Positions 35,041 to 48,078 are shown, counted from the first letter of the stretch. The stretch: DNA of 64,000 nt from Sanguinoderma infundibulare (GCA_032821775.1 JAVLRN010000002.1:496001-560000), one strand, 5' to 3'. Made by a program: numbers and translations. Notes: generated by a model not told the origin, from the letters alone.

Positions 35041-36072
35041 TTTGATGATATGACAGTTTCTTGGAATGATCGATGGCCCACGCTCTTGCGAGGGCCCTGG
35101 ATCTCGCTCTACTATGGAGGTGGAGAATATACTGATTCTTTTGGATGATACCTCGATCTCTTAGGGCCGACCGCAACGCCAGCCCGCGCGAAAGTGATCG
35201 AGTGCCGCCGAGTGGGTACTTGGGAGAGAGCATCTTACAGCTCACGAAGACATGCGGCCGGCTCTCAATCGGCAGCAAGGCCAAGGGGATGATGCCGGTA
35301 TTCGGATGCCCATGGCTGTGTCCTAGGATTTCACAGACGCAATCGCAAAGGCCGAGAACAGTCATCGAGGCGGTGGGCTTCCGTCCGAGTGGATGTACTT
35401 ACCCACGTAGGTGTTCTTGCGCCCAATGGAATCCCCACCGAATCGTATCCATGTCCAGAGTGCGATCCGCAACAAGCCACCGTGCCAAGGAGGAAGACGT
35501 GACTGACGGCCGTTGAGTGGGCGCGATTTGCGCTTGCACGACCCCCTCTCGGTTCTGTACAGTCGTCGCACGCGGTGGAACCGCCGCCCGCGGGAGGCCG
35601 GTTTCCTGTGGTCCATAGTTGCTCACCTAGTTGAGTTTGGGCGTGGACGAGAACCTGCTGTGTGGTCTGCGAAGCAAGGGTTGTATCCGCCGTGCGTGGT
35701 GGATGCAGTGCGGAGGGCGGTGCGATGACATGATCCCTTGACTTAGATACCCGTGAATCGTTTACAACCTGTATACATATATGCACAATCATATTCCTCG
35801 CGGATAGTGATAGGTCGCGGTTGTGGCGGTGCCACAGACCGACGCGGGTGTCATCCTCGGTCCACCCGGACCGCCGTACATCGATGACAGAGAACTTTAA
35901 TGAAAACCCACAAGAGCACTGGTCCAGGCCACGCGTTTTCCTATCGACATCTCCCTGGTGGAGCGCGTGAGTGATTCGGCGTGTCTGGCGGAGGGAAAAG
36001 ATAGCATCACCTCGTATCCGCAGCGCTCGCCCATTGCGTTCTCCTCCTCGCTCACCTCCAGCACACTCCCTA

Positions 36073-37629
36073 ATGGCCGAACTTCTTCCTGAAGACGACG
36101 ACTTAGCGGACTCTCGCGAGCCAGCCCAACGCTATATTCCCGTTGAAGTCTGCGAAACCATCATCGATATGCTGTACTCCACGCTCATTCGCGAGCAGGT
36201 GAAGAACATGGCCACCCTCTGTAGTTGCTCCCTCGTCTGCAAGGCTTGGCGGATCCGCGCACAGAGGATGTTGTTCTACAATCTCGTCCTTTCCAACGTC
36301 ACCTCCTTGCAAAGCCTTTCCGCGATCTTGGACAGCGGACCACATCTTCGCAGCTACGTGCACGAAATCACTCTCACCGGACGCTTGCTGCACACCACAG
36401 CAAGCACACTCTCACTATTTGCAGCACTCTTTGCCGGAAAGCCGCCCAACATCCGCACACTACGTGTATTCCACATTCTGGAATCTGCGAGATCGTACCC
36501 GAGTATATCAACCTCACAGAACATCAAGCATCTACCATGCATCCCCCTCCATTCCCGCTTCCACCACTTCCTCTCCTCTTTTACAGCGATCTCGGCACTG
36601 TTTTTGCAGTGCACCACATTCCATTCCTTTACTGAGTTCTCGCGGATGGTCCACTCCCTACCCAACTTGCAGGTCCTTGTGTGTCGGGCTGTGCGGTGGG
36701 TCACCCTTGGCCGTCCTCCAGCCTTCGTGCAGCCAGCCAATGGAGAGCGTACCATTCCGACGTTTGCACCAAACCTTCGACGTCTAGTGGTATGTAAAAA
36801 TCCATTATCTCTGCACCATTGAACTCATTGTATTTTCAGCTTGAAGAGATGGAAATGCACGAGGCAGAAAGGTTGATATCGGCATGTGGACCTAGTCTTA
36901 CAACACTTGGCATCGCAATTCCTCTGGTAGACAGCACTGACGAGCCCGTGCATGGTATGTGTTCTTCAATTTTTAAGTGACAGCAAGAAAGGTGAATCTA
37001 ATTGTTGTAATAGAGAACACTGCCCCCTTAACAGCACAAGAACTGGATCTGAGCTCATGTTCGGCACTTAAGACATTGGGTGTTACCCTTAAGCTAGAAT
37101 TCGCAACAGATCCAAATTCCACTGGCGCACTAATGGCGATGCTCACCTCATGGACGCCCCAGTCGCAGGATTCCCTCCTCGTGTTTGGTACATATTACTA
37201 CGCTGAAGACATGTCCAAGGAAAAATTTTTGTCCATCCTCCGCACCGTGGGCACCGTGGCTGAGGATTGGCTGCGCACCCTCCAACCGGCATCCACCGCC
37301 GAGGTCTCTGATGCCATTCAAAGTGTGCCATTTTGGGTAAAAATTGTTGTCTATGCCTGGATGGATCAGAGGGAGGGGTGGTTGAGCGATATCAACAGCT
37401 GCTTTCCCACATGGGCAAGGTTGGAGAAGCTTAACATTGACTATCGCACACGTACGTATTTATCAATAGGTTTTCTACACTGCTTATGCTGTTACTGACA
37501 CACTCAGCAGCGCGAACCGCATACCATCTGTTCAGGAAGGATAACACAAAAGCGACCAACAAGTGGGCATGGTATGCCCAGCTCAAGGTATCGGAGATAC
37601 TTCGGTTCTCAGTCAATCCACAATGCTGA
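36073..37629 (+). CDS. Type-1 F-box protein, intact copy D
   Basis: Exons 36073-36789, 36840-36954, 37014-37451 and 37508-37629 give 463 residues. Exons 1-3 have exactly the same lengths as in copy A. The start MAELLPEDDDL aligns with the MAEP start of the other copies; an in-frame ATG 34 codons upstream is not supported by them. The F-box region reads YIPVEVCETIIDMLYS and later CSCSLVCKAWRIRAQR. The C-terminus differs: the codon that is TGA in copies A and B (after VNRA/VNQA) is TGG here, so translation continues for about 20 residues to a TGA at 37627. Expected role is an SCF substrate receptor. Reading frame is open throughout. Confidence 0.85.
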
Positions 37630-38039
37630 TAGACTCCCAGCAATATCGTAGCAAGACGAAAGCCCATCCATATCCAAACGGATTTTCATCGACTACCACG
37701 GCCTCCCCTCCAAGACCCCAAGCCTAGCGATCGTATTCCAGAGCAAAGGGGACGATCACAAACATCGCAACGGCACACCCGTCCTCGCACCCCATCCTCT
37801 TACGCTTGCCATCCTATCTCCTTTCCGCCATTCCATCGCGATCATCAGTACATCTCTCTCTGCCCAGCGGTGACGATGCCGCCTTGACAAATGTGAACGG
37901 ACATGCACCGATTTCGTTCGCAGGGTGGTGCTCGTCCGCGAAGCTGCTGGGTGTCGCCTGCTCCCATCCGCTCTCACTCTGAATTCCAAGTCATGTGTAC
38001 CAGTTCCACCCTCCATATCCCTTCTCGTACCTTGCCTGT

Positions 38040-38510
38040 CCAGTCTCTCCGTCTTGGTCTCGTGTTCTGTGTTTCAACCTGCTCGTAATTGCGCACGACC
38101 CTCTATGATCCACCGCAGTCCGTATATACACCACAGAGACGAAAACCCCTCTGTACTTCCCCTCGTCTCTACCGCTCGAAGTGACATCAGTATATATATG
38201 CCCGTGTACGATAGCTAGCAGTCATCCGCCGTGTACAGTACATCCTCACGTCTCACCTTTCTCGTCCCTCTCTTATCCAGTCTCTCCGTGTTGGTCTCGC
38301 AATGTGTCATTCGATCCGATCCCTATTTTGTACGACCCTCTACGATCCAGTGCAGTCCGTATATACATCACTTAGACGAAAATCCGCATAACGCCCTCGA
38401 TACTTCCCCTCGTCCCGCTGTTCGAAGTGAAGCCAGTATATATGTGCTCGTGAGTTGTGTACGATACATAGCAGTCATACCTCGACCGTGTACAGTATTC
38501 CCTTATGCCC
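38040..38510 (+). repeat. Internal tandem duplication in LR-D
   Basis: Two diverged units of about 235 bp, homologous to 2100-2600, 6655-7130 and 28160-28650. Confidence 0.7.
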
Positions 38511-38628
38511 CACCAATCGACCTCCTTCCTCATTCCGCAGAAGCGGACAAATGAATGAGACCCGAACCGGTGCTCGCCTGCTGGACAAGATACTATCGTT
38601 GAACTAAGGCCTACCGCAACGCATATAC

Positions 38629-40136
38629 CTAGCCCACCAGCGGCGCACAGAGCTGCCGGCCTTTTCGGATATCCACATTCCGGATAACGTCTAAAACGAC
38701 GGCTCGCTCCTCGGAGCTCGTCCGAGAACGACGAGGAATCTGATCAACGTGCCCCAAACGTGCTTTGTGCCTTCGGAAAGCGAGTCCTAGGTTCACGTCG
38801 GGTGCGAACGTGCCGTGTTCAACCGCGAGCTCGCCACGGATACGCGGAAAGGTACAGGTTTCGTGATCATGCTATCAGCGTACCAGGCATGTAAGCAATA
38901 ATGACGCGAGAGTAGGGCAAGCGATGTGGAGGCATTCTCTGAGGGCCTGATGGACAAAGGAGCATGCTCCAGCGGCTGCGCCATACACCGTCACCGCATC
39001 CCTTCAAAACTGGAACGCGGACATACCCGGCGTCCCGGAGATCGAGCGTACCACCCAGCGACCGCGCTCGGATTCTCGAATTGCGATTGAGGACGCACGC
39101 AATGCGAGTGGACAAGATCGGGTGCCTGTACACGGAGTGGACAGGTCCGGCCGCGTCGACAAGAATGGATACGCCGCGTCCTGCCCAGCCTTCCGTCGGG
39201 AAGACGCGTGACGAAGGAACACGGAAGGGTGTGTGCGGCAGATGGGCGGCCATGGAGTGGAGGAGGACGAATGAACTCACCCGGACGAGGGATCCACACC
39301 ACACCTCCCAATCGCCTTGGTCCAGGTCCACCCCAGGCAAACCTCCGATCTCCAGCCAAGGGATGAGCTTCCGGAAGCTTGGCGATTGTCGATAAGACAA
39401 GCGCAGGCCCATTCTGGACGTATGATATGTGGTCGATCTCAACGACGAGCGGCAGCGAACTGGAGGGTGGGTAGAATCGGAAGGAGGCAATGGAGACTCT
39501 GGACATGCACATTACGGGAAGCAGAGACCGAAGGGCTTGGATGCGAGGAAATGGCTGGTTCGGGGAGCTGCCGGTGCGACAGGCACAAGTATGCGGAAAC
39601 CGCTGGGCGCCACGGAGTATGGTGAGCACGACAGGGAGGCGTTAGCAAAACACATCACTCACCCCTTCCCATATTTCCCCCAATGCACGGCAATGATCTC
39701 TTATCGACCTCGCTCCCGAAGCCCCAAACTGTCATTGTCGACCTGTGACCGCGTCCTGGGCAAATGTGTCCCCGTTGATACTCATAGCGGCTGCGTTCGC
39801 GCCTGAAACAGGAACGAGGTCAGTGGAGGCCAGGAAGCAATCCAAGAATGATACTAGCATATACACCGATTGGGCAGATAGGCGGAGGGCGCGGGTCATG
39901 AGAGGACATGCCACCTCCGGCGGCGGCAGGCCGGGTGCCAGGATGATATGAGCAGCAGAAAGAAACATATTGGCCGTTGTGAGTGTAAGCGGTACATAAG
40001 TTGGTGTTCTCAATGTCGGAGCTGCAGATAGACGGACCTGACATTTGGCATTCGCAACGAGAGTGGACGAGAGAAAGCCGCCAGCTGGCAGAGCGAGAGC
40101 GAGGACAAGTACCAGGAGAGCGGTTGCTGAGGACAA
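38629..40136 (-). other. Unknown long-repeat gene remnant, LR-D copy
   Basis: Counterpart of 393-1915. The terminal 77-codon frame is intact (38862-38629, TAG at 38631-38629) and the hydrophobic first-exon frame is open from 40136 to 39732, again beginning at TTG. The intron-like block with gtgtatatgc donor and cag acceptor is preserved. Intervening parts do not give one continuous frame. Family unknown. Confidence 0.3.
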
Positions 40137-40799
40137 GGGCGGGCCTCAGAGCATGTCTAGTGGCCGTTCGAGATGCGACGAGCGAGCTTTGGAGAGGTCC
40201 TCGACAGTCGCAGGCAGCTGCAGATGGGAGCAGCGCAGGGAAGCGGCGGCGTTGAATATCGGCGACTTGTCCAGGCTCGGCCCGGTCTGGGTCCGTTTGC
40301 GCGCTTCAGCGCTGTCGGATTCGGATCCGAGTCTCCGAGTGGTCTCCCTCAAGGCAGCTCAAGGCCTCAAGAGCTCAACTGTTCGACTGCACTCCTTGCA
40401 AGGTTCCTGGTCTTCTCCGACATCCTATCGGTGGGACTCACATTCTTCTCTCACGTGTACGGTGTGGCGAAAACTATATCTTTCCAACCTCTCCTTGTCT
40501 GCGTCTACCCAACTCTGCAAGATTCACTGGTGTCTTCTCCGGTAACTCGACCGTTGGTTTACTGCCTGGATTCCCGTCTCCTCCTTCCACGATGCCTTCT
40601 TCGTTACATCGGACAGGTCCTGGTACCCGTCGTCTCCGTCCCGACTGCTGGCATCCAACGCTCGTTTTCCGGCCCATTAACACGGTTGGCTGTGGATTAT
40701 GGGTGCGTGGAGGCACGGTTTACGAATTGGTGAGTGCGCTGAGCCTGGCATGTCTACTTTTCGCTTACGTCTATGGCCGTTCTCTATTTCAGTCTTTGG

Positions 40800-41470
40800 C
40801 TAAACATGCACCGCTTCGAGCGACAGTCTCCGCCCTCTGAACTGGCCCATGTTCTGCGACCACTCGCCCAGCTCTACGTCGACTGCCTTCCATTTTCCAC
40901 TGCGCCTTGATGTCTGAATCTTCCCGCCAACACACATGATCTGATTACATCCTTTGACTTCGACCTGTCCTACGCCCCCGATACCCGCATATCTCTCAGC
41001 ACGTTCCGGAAGTAGATACCCCCGCTCCAGCCCACATTTCCCATGCAACTCTTCGAGGCGAACTTCGTCAACCTGTCGCAGCTTGATCTGCAGTACATCA
41101 CGGCCGCCACGCCTGATGCCCTCGCGTAAGCACACCCACCGCGGGAGGGTACTATCTTGCGTCAACGTGCGGTGGTGCGACCTCCGACCGTGCCCGAATA
41201 CGTGACGGGGAAGGAGGGACACCGGACATTTGTGCTGCAGTCGGAGGACTCTTGACGGTGCGCGTTGTCTTTCTTTGGGCGATCTGCGGCGGTCAGCGTG
41301 CTGCTTGGGCTACGCAGGCTACATCTTGCATCGCGTGATAATGTGCTTGAGCTGTGTACTGACAACCATGCATAATCTAGGGATGGTACATGGACCTTCA
41401 CGTCGCCGAGTGGCTCCTCTGCACTCGGCTACCCTCGACATCAATCGCACTCACCACGACCCGCTAGAAT
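40800..41470 (+). pseudogene. Rearranged type-2 F-box remnant in LR-D
   Basis: Recognisable pieces: MHRFERQ... to LAQLYVDC (about 40805-40888, matching exon 2 ELYVDCPHY), then FPMQLFEANFVNLSQLDLQY (about 41038-41097), NVRWCDLRPCP (about 41164-41196) and an exon-2-like piece ending HHDPLEW (about 41388-41468). The order is exon 2, exon 1, exon 2, so part was duplicated or moved. Several stops and frame changes. Same arrangement as LR-B. Confidence 0.65.
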
Positions 41471-41830
41471 GGGTGTCCTGGGCGACGATGCGTACGTCGT
41501 GATCGCGGGTTTGGCGAACATGTACGCGCACTATGTGGCGACCTCCGAGGAGTATAGTATGTAGTGGTACGAGGGCGCGTCAACGATCTTCGGGCAGTGG
41601 GTGCCGGACTCACATATCGGCAAGTACAGCAGCCTTGTGTTGTACCTCCCGGACGACGCCACAGGCCAGCCGCCATCTGACCCTGCGCCCCCAGACCAGA
41701 CGGCGAAGGCGATCTCGCTGCAACCGGAGGTTGTGCTCGACTCTGCTGGTATCGGCCATAGCTTCGATGATGTCCTCTCGGGTGTGTGCGCTTCGTCTCC
41801 GTACGCGTCTGGTGAGGCTGCTATTTCTGT
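41465..41830 (-). pseudogene. NmrA-like pseudogene, partial copy
   Basis: Antisense copy of the distal part of 10022-10644: the blocks reading SKLWPIPAESST and CAYMFAKPAITTYASS are shared. The N-terminal dinucleotide-binding segment is missing. It runs directly into the F-box remnant with no spacer. Confidence 0.6.
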
Positions 41831-41840
41831 GCTAACCCAA

Positions 41841-42617
41841 GAGTGAGCCCGGAAGAATGCATGACGGCATTCGATGGCTAACGATACCTTTACAGAACAA
41901 CCTTCGTCTTGAACAGAACTTGCTCTCTGTCGATTAGCTGGTTGACGCTGAGTGGAACGCCGTCTGCTCAGACTTGCACCCATCGACGACCTACCAATAG
42001 ACAACGACTAGTGCTGTGTGTTATATTAATCCTTTATTACTTGTACAGCCATCATTGGGAGACTCGCGCCGCAATGTACAGGTACCCGGAACTAGCACAA
42101 TCGAGGACGGTGCTCCTGGCATGTCTCATTCTTCCTGGCCTCCGGACAATGTGCTGATCGAATGGTGATGCCGCCGGAACGTATCGTTTGACGTACTCCT
42201 GCGACAGCCAGCCCCTGATTGACAGCATCACGCCGTTCGTGGGCTACTTGAGCTTGAGCTCCGGTACAACACGCACAGCAAGCGGCGTGGGTTCGATTCC
42301 CTATCAGTGTATATCTCGATCAGCACCCAATCTTTTCTGCATCACTGTAAATGAAAGCCCCAGCACAGATTTTACAGACCCCGATCCCATAGCTGACCAT
42401 GCAGTCCAGTAAGTTTAACACGCCGGACCGTCAGTTCATCTCGCCACGCAAGTTGATGCACGACTCGACCATCCAGCTCGAAACTGTGCACGCCTCCTAA
42501 CACAGGGCGCAAGAGGGTTATTTACAGCGGACACATACATCTCCGGCTCGCGCATCTTTCCCAAAAGTCCAGCACACCGACGAAGGGGGTATACATGTAT
42601 ATATATACATATAATGA
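41841..42617. other. Intergenic, no gene seen
   Basis: Right border of LR-D to the stop of the membrane protein gene. A gtgggttcgattccc motif at about 42289-42303 resembles a tRNA B box but no tRNA fold could be built around it. Confidence 0.5.
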
Positions 42618-44024
42618 TCACCGCGAGACTCCACTCCCGCTCTCGATATCGTACTCCCGATCCGTCGAGGCGGCTGCTTCTTTCTGGTCGTACGCCTCGA
42701 AGCTCGCCCGGTCGTGCGTCTCCGTCACAGAGACCTTGACAGCGAGCGGCCGCATCGGATACTGCTGCCCGCCGTGGATCGGGTGCGGCGTATTCGGGCC
42801 GCTGATGCCGCAATCCGCCACACGCCCTCTCGAGTGCTCGCTCGCGGACTCGTTCAGGCCGACGCGGATGATGATCAGCGTGAACGTTATGCCCTGCGAC
42901 AAAGTCCGAGTCAGCGACACGACTGACTCGGTCGATCTGGGTGAACCGCACTCACGATGATGGGCTGCAGCGCGTCGAGGCAGATGTACTGCGCGTTCGA
43001 GCCGGCGACGTACGTCGCGAGCAGGGAGATGAGTGCGGCGGAGTAGATGGCCGCGGACTGGACGATGGTCTCGATGACCCCGGAGTGCGACAGGGTGGGG
43101 TATCCTGCGCTGTACTTCCGGACCCTGTGGTTGGACCAAATGATGCGGCCTGTGATGAGAACTGGGCAGAACGGCATCAGATCACGATACGACAGCGAGA
43201 GGGGGCGTAAACAGGAGGACGCTCACTCGTAGCAAGAACGTTGGTCGTAAGCGATAGGGCAAAGAACGAAGTTATCCAGGGAGGAAGGCCCCCGTCGAAG
43301 ATCGCCCCGACCCCCTTGATTTGGGTGAGCACGACGCATATGCCATAGCCAGCAACTGGGTGAGGAGCGCGGTCAGCAGTCCGTTCGAAATGCTGAAAAA
43401 GTGAGGCCTACCGGCGGTGCCAGCCACAAGTGAAAGGGGTAGGATGAGGATAAACGGGTTCCGGTTGTACACGATGTAAAGCCGATAGGTCTGCATTGGC
43501 ACGTTAACACATAGTCCGCCGACGAAAAGGCAAAGGATCGCACCACGAAACCGTCTCCAACCAATGTCTGCGTGATATATATGACTGACTTGACGACGTG
43601 CGTCGGATTGTTCAGCCAGCTGTAGAACTCGTCGGTGCCGGTCGGAGTGCCGCCGTGAGTGATAAAGCCCTCGATCGCTCGCTGAAGGTCGAAGGACAGA
43701 TGCTGCAGGAGCACGGTTAACATGAGCCATTACGGTAGCATCTGCGCAAAAGAAGAGCACTCACAGCAATCGCGAGGACGAACATCGTCGTCGCCGTCGC
43801 CAACATCCACTTGTTCAGCCGCGAGCGGCCTTCGTGTTGCTCACGATACATGAGGATCCATATCGATATGAAGTACAACACAGCAAAGACCCCGAAGAGT
43901 AGGGACTCGAGGAACAATGACACAATCTGGAGGCGACAGCCATGAACGCATGCTTCGCGCTAGCGGCAGATCGCTGAACACGCACCTCAGCTTTTGGAAG
44001 GGGAAATGCATCTGTTGCCGACAT
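42618..44024 (-). CDS. Fungal seven-helix membrane protein (uncharacterised)
   Basis: Seven exons: 44024-43986, 43926-43765, 43702-43544, 43490-43412, 43355-43227, 43161-42956, 42893-42618; 349 residues. Hydrophobic helices include SLFLESLLFGVFAVLYFISI, a second after the WMLATATTMFVLAIA segment, FILILPLSLVAGTAV, SFFALSLTTNVLATILI, SAAIYSAALISLLATYV and GITFTLIIIRVGL, with a cytosolic-looking acidic tail of about 65 residues. This is the layout of a large Agaricomycete family of seven-helix proteins of unknown function; a receptor role is only a guess. Start supported by the short first exon and a typical MSATDAFPLPKAE leader. Divergent from the acyltransferase across 2.2 kb. Confidence 0.85.
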
Positions 44025-46219
44025 GGTGGAGGGCGAGACGACTTAGGGGGAGGATAGTATAGAGCACGTCGAAGGGAACTGTAACACTGCCGGCGCCGGA
44101 CGACGAGCTTGAGGTCTCTTGCGGATGCGCAAGGTCGGCGATAGATCACGAGAGAGGCTCGAGATGCAAGAGGTCAGTGGGGAAAGTCGTCGTACCCCGG
44201 GTCCTGGACTCTGTCCGTCAATGTACAAGGGTCTATATATCAATGAGCGTAAAAACAAGACGGCCGAGGCCGAAACCAGACAAGACCTCACAAGACATGA
44301 AAAACGAGACGTCGTCCAGATATGGGCGTCTAAGCGCCTACTTCCGGTGGCAGATGTTAACGGTGTCCAGCTTGCCAAGTTCCGCCAAGTACAGGGGAAG
44401 GAAATACTGACAAAATGTATTTCAGGTCAGGAGGAAGGCTATACAGAGCCATTGTGGTGAACCCGTCAGAGGAAGGTTGTCCAAACACAGCTCGGACATA
44501 ACCATAAGGGACGTACATGCGGGGGACAATCCTGCAGCATATATAGCACACATACACAGGCGAGGCAATGCAACGATCCTTCAGCGCTCAGCAGCGTGCA
44601 CTGCAGCTACCAAAGACCGTCGAAGAACGTCGGAGTGGGTTCGATATTCCTGTAAGCGTCCAGGTGTGTCAGCAAGAAAGGGGATGGAGTCCGAATCAGA
44701 GGATATCACTGCACAGAAACGATCCGCAGAACTCGCACATGTAAACAGCAGTCCGGGTCGCTGTCTTTCCCTTGGAGCACGCGACACAGGAAACAATGAC
44801 CTGGCGACGGGCATCCGTGAACGAGGGTAACAGCAGGATGGAAGATGTCTCTCGACGCCGTTACGAGTCGTGAGGACTTTGCTCGGAGAGAGCAGAGACC
44901 CCAGAGCCATCATCCCGGAGCGCAGAAGTCCGCAGAAACATGATCACCAGAGAAAAATAGAAAGTGTGAGAGACAGAGAGTGAACGCACCTAGCATGCGA
45001 GATTTCGACACCCAGCCGGGAAATCTCCATCCACCCTTCTCATCTGGGTGCTGTCCCAGAGAAGTCCATCCAATCCGAATCTACCACGCGCGTAGAGCGC
45101 TTGAGTGCTGAGGTTTAGGTTCAAGGAGAAAGTGGAGGTGAGTCGAGGAATAGGTCTTCGGGAGGCCAAGCGGCATTCGACATGGCCTATAGCGAATCTG
45201 CGTCGTCTCTTGGTCCTACTGTGCTTGAAGAATGTCCAGTCAGACAGAGCGTAGAGCGAGCAGAACCTTGACGAGGTCAGCGGATGGTCAGGATCATGGA
45301 GGTAATGGTGAGGGAACGGAGCGCCGGGGGCTGCTCGTCCTCACCACAACCATCATCGTCATCATCGTCCTACCCGACATCCTGCGCACGCTTTCGCTCC
45401 TCCACAACCGCTTCGACACAGACAATACGCGTATGACGGAACGGAATGGTCATCTTCTGTGGGGCACGAACAGATTTTTCGAAACGAAGACTTAGTGACA
45501 GTGTGCGTCGTATCCTCAAGTTCAACCGTGCTTCCCCCTTCGTGCAACGGGTGCGTATCGGATTATTGACTCCAGTCCTTTCCGCCATGAGTATAGCTTA
45601 TGGCAGCGGTGTAAAAGCTCCCTCTGGGGTGTGGGCTTGGATCGTCTGGAAATACAGACGCCGGGTACAATCCACTCGCCCGAGGACCTGGCCGGTTGCT
45701 CCAGGGTTGTTCACTTACCGCTCTGGAACACCTGAAACACACTAGAGAACACTACAGGAGCAGTGTCTTCCAATTTCGGTCGAATGGAGTATGGCGAGTC
45801 CCTCGGTTGTCGCTGACTGTGACCCTCAGTTGGCGCGCCGATCGCGGGCATTCAGAATTCAACATGCGCTTGCAGGGCTGGTGGGATTCGCTGATGATCC
45901 GAACACACACCCCGGAGGCGGTGGACGCGACGCTGGTTCACATCAGCTGTATTCAACGCGACAAGGAAGTACAAGGACAGGAGTCATCTGGTGCGCCTAC
46001 GACGGATACAACACCGGCGTTTGCATCAGCTTCAAATGAATCGCACGGCACCTTCGGGGCCGAATCCAGCGATAGCCGTCGTTCTGTGATCACTCGTGGA
46101 AGACGATGTCGTAGCGGCGGGAGCGCACCTTGACTCACCGGTCTGGCTTAAAACCACCCTCCTCGTTCAGCACTGTATCCTTACTACTTTCACTCGCAGT
46201 CCCAACAATCCTCCTCGAC
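44025..46219. other. Large divergent intergenic region
   Basis: About 2.2 kb between two divergent genes. Several open frames of 60-145 codons occur but none has recognisable similarity or a convincing intron structure. Contains a short cat/atc-rich run near 45348-45370. Confidence 0.5.
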
Positions 46220-48078
46220 ATGTCGGGGCCAGAACCACAATGGGAACAGCACTCAGGCGCGACGAACGCATACACTCGGTACGTGTCATCCCATGGAACG
46301 TAGCTTTGATGCTCAGTCATTGTATGCAGACCTCTTGTCGCTTCAGAGATATGGACAGACCAATCAATGCGAATGCAAGACGGGTGAGTACCGTATTGAG
46401 CTCGGGTCGTGTTATTGGGTCTTAATCGCGAAAGCGGCAGCTTGAGCCAGTTCGCCATGGGCGTCCAGTTCACCACTACAATCCATGCACGCAACATCGA
46501 GGCTCGCGTGAAGGAAGCCGTAGTCAGGCTCCGGTGAGCGCATTGACCGCGAGGATCCACAAAACAACTAATTCAGTATTTGCATAGATTCGAGTGCCCG
46601 CTCGTAGCCGCGACCGTCGAGCGAGGCCTCCATCACCCCGAGTTCGGATCCTGGATATATGTGCCCCTCGCGAACGTCGACGCAGCGCGTTCCTGGGCCG
46701 ACAAGGCCGTCTACTACCTCCCGGACCCGATCGACCCCGCGTCGTTCTTCAAGTCCACCGTCGACAAGCACAAGATCCCCTACGTTCTCGCCGACGGATC
46801 CGAGCAGTACTTTCGCGTCTACCTCACCCGCCCTGACGGCACGCTCAACAAGTACTGCCTGTTCTTGCACACGAGTCACTCGATTATGGACGCGAGGCCC
46901 GCCATGAACGTGCTTTCACTGCTTTTGGAATGGATGTCGACCCCGGGCTTGGAGAGCGTCGCGGACCTCGCTTGGGGCACGGAGCACAAGAACCTCCCTC
47001 CCGGCCCGGTCACCGTGACCGGCGGTCCTCGGGAGGATTGGGGCACCAAAGGCGTGGCGCTTGTGGAGAAGTTCACAGCGGCCTTGGCAGACTCGACGGT
47101 ATGACCCGAGATGGCCATTCAAATGCGATATTTGACTGACTTTATGTGCAGCCCTCTCACGGCCTCGACTGCGACACATCCGGCGCGAGCCCCACAGGAG
47201 CACACCGACTCCTTATCAGGTTCACGGCGCAAGAAACCGCGAAAATCGCTCAGGCGGTCAAGGCGCTCGGATTCACGTTCTCCGAGCTGGTGGACGCGGC
47301 CCGCGCGCTCGCAACGTTTGAGCAGAACCCCGTCCCGGCTGACAAGATCGCTACTGCCACCCTGAAGGGCGGTAACCTGTACGCCCCCTGCACTCTAGTC
47401 CCTTTTTCGGTATCCTGACACCGACGCGTTCGCCTTGGGCAGGATCGCGATCACCGACCGCCTCCCGCGCACCGTCGACCGTCGGAAGCACGTCGTTTCC
47501 TGCTTCATGTTCACGCCCTTCCGGATCGACTACGCGCCCCTTGCGCCGCTCTCCGGCAAGGCACGGCTCGTCGCGGCGATGCGCCAGGCGAAGGACCAGT
47601 ACGACGAGTGGCTCGCGGACCCGTGCCTCCCGCACCTCTTCTCCGTGGTCGCGCCGGTCCTCTCGCCCACCAGCGAGGTCGAGGGCGGCCCTGGCCCGTA
47701 CGCGCCGACTATGACGAACGTGGGGCGGGTGGAGAACTACATCGCGGGAGTGTGGCCAAGGAACGCGAGGCCGGGCGAGGAGGTGGTGATCAGCGTCGAG
47801 GAGATGCATATGGCGTGCAGGATGGGGAGCAAGTGGTTCATCCCGTGAGTGTTTGGGTTTGTGCGGCACGTGTTGGGTGGCTGATGGTGTTGTAGAACCG
47901 GGCATGCGTGGTCGATGCAAGGACGGCTGTCGATCATGGTCCAGGTGAGTGTGAGCTAATCACTGTCCCCGCGGTGGCTGATGTTTGGTTGCAGGCGGCC
48001 AACGTCTGGGACAAGGACGTTTTGCATGACTACATTAATGAGGTCGCTCGACAGATAACGTTCATCATGTCCGAGTAG
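46220..48078 (+). CDS. HxxxD-type CoA-dependent acyltransferase
   Basis: Eight exons: 46220-46278, 46330-46383, 46435-46533, 46588-47098, 47152-47378, 47443-47844, 47896-47944, 47995-48078; 494 residues, all phases consistent. HSIMD at residues 168-172 (FLHTSHSIMDARP) is the catalytic HxxxD motif of the BAHD/condensation/acetyltransferase superfamily; the histidine acts as general base in acyl transfer from acyl-CoA to a hydroxyl or amine. I see no DFGWG motif near the C-terminus, so it is closer to fungal O-acetyltransferases of the Tri3 type than to plant BAHD enzymes (inference). Substrate unknown. Exon 4 begins at the acceptor ttgcatag, which is the only choice that keeps the frame. Confidence 0.88.

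Larger units (their letters stand above)
35150..41840 (+). repeat. Long repeat copy D (LR-D), most complete
   Basis: Contains in order: F-box 5' flank (35150-36072), intact type-1 F-box gene, 3' flank with internal tandem duplication, unknown gene remnant on the minus strand (38629-40136), type-2 F-box remnant and NmrA remnant. It matches LR-A in full as far as the window allows and LR-B from exon 3 onward. The left edge at about 35150 joins the type-2 F-box fragment region. Confidence 0.85.

Noticed and set aside
35971..36072. 34-codon N-terminal extension of F-box copy D
   Set aside because: The other copies share the start at the MAE codons, and the upstream part is promoter-like and conserved as DNA rather than protein.
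1..42000. LTR retrotransposon or DNA transposon as the cause of the repeats
   Set aside because: No reverse transcriptase, integrase, transposase, Rep/helicase of Helitron type or clear terminal repeats were recognised; the SF1 helicases are Upf1-like, not Pif1-like.
42285..42310. tRNA B-box-like motif (gtgggttcgattccc)
   Set aside because: The T-stem would have only three pairs and no A box or acceptor stem could be placed upstream.
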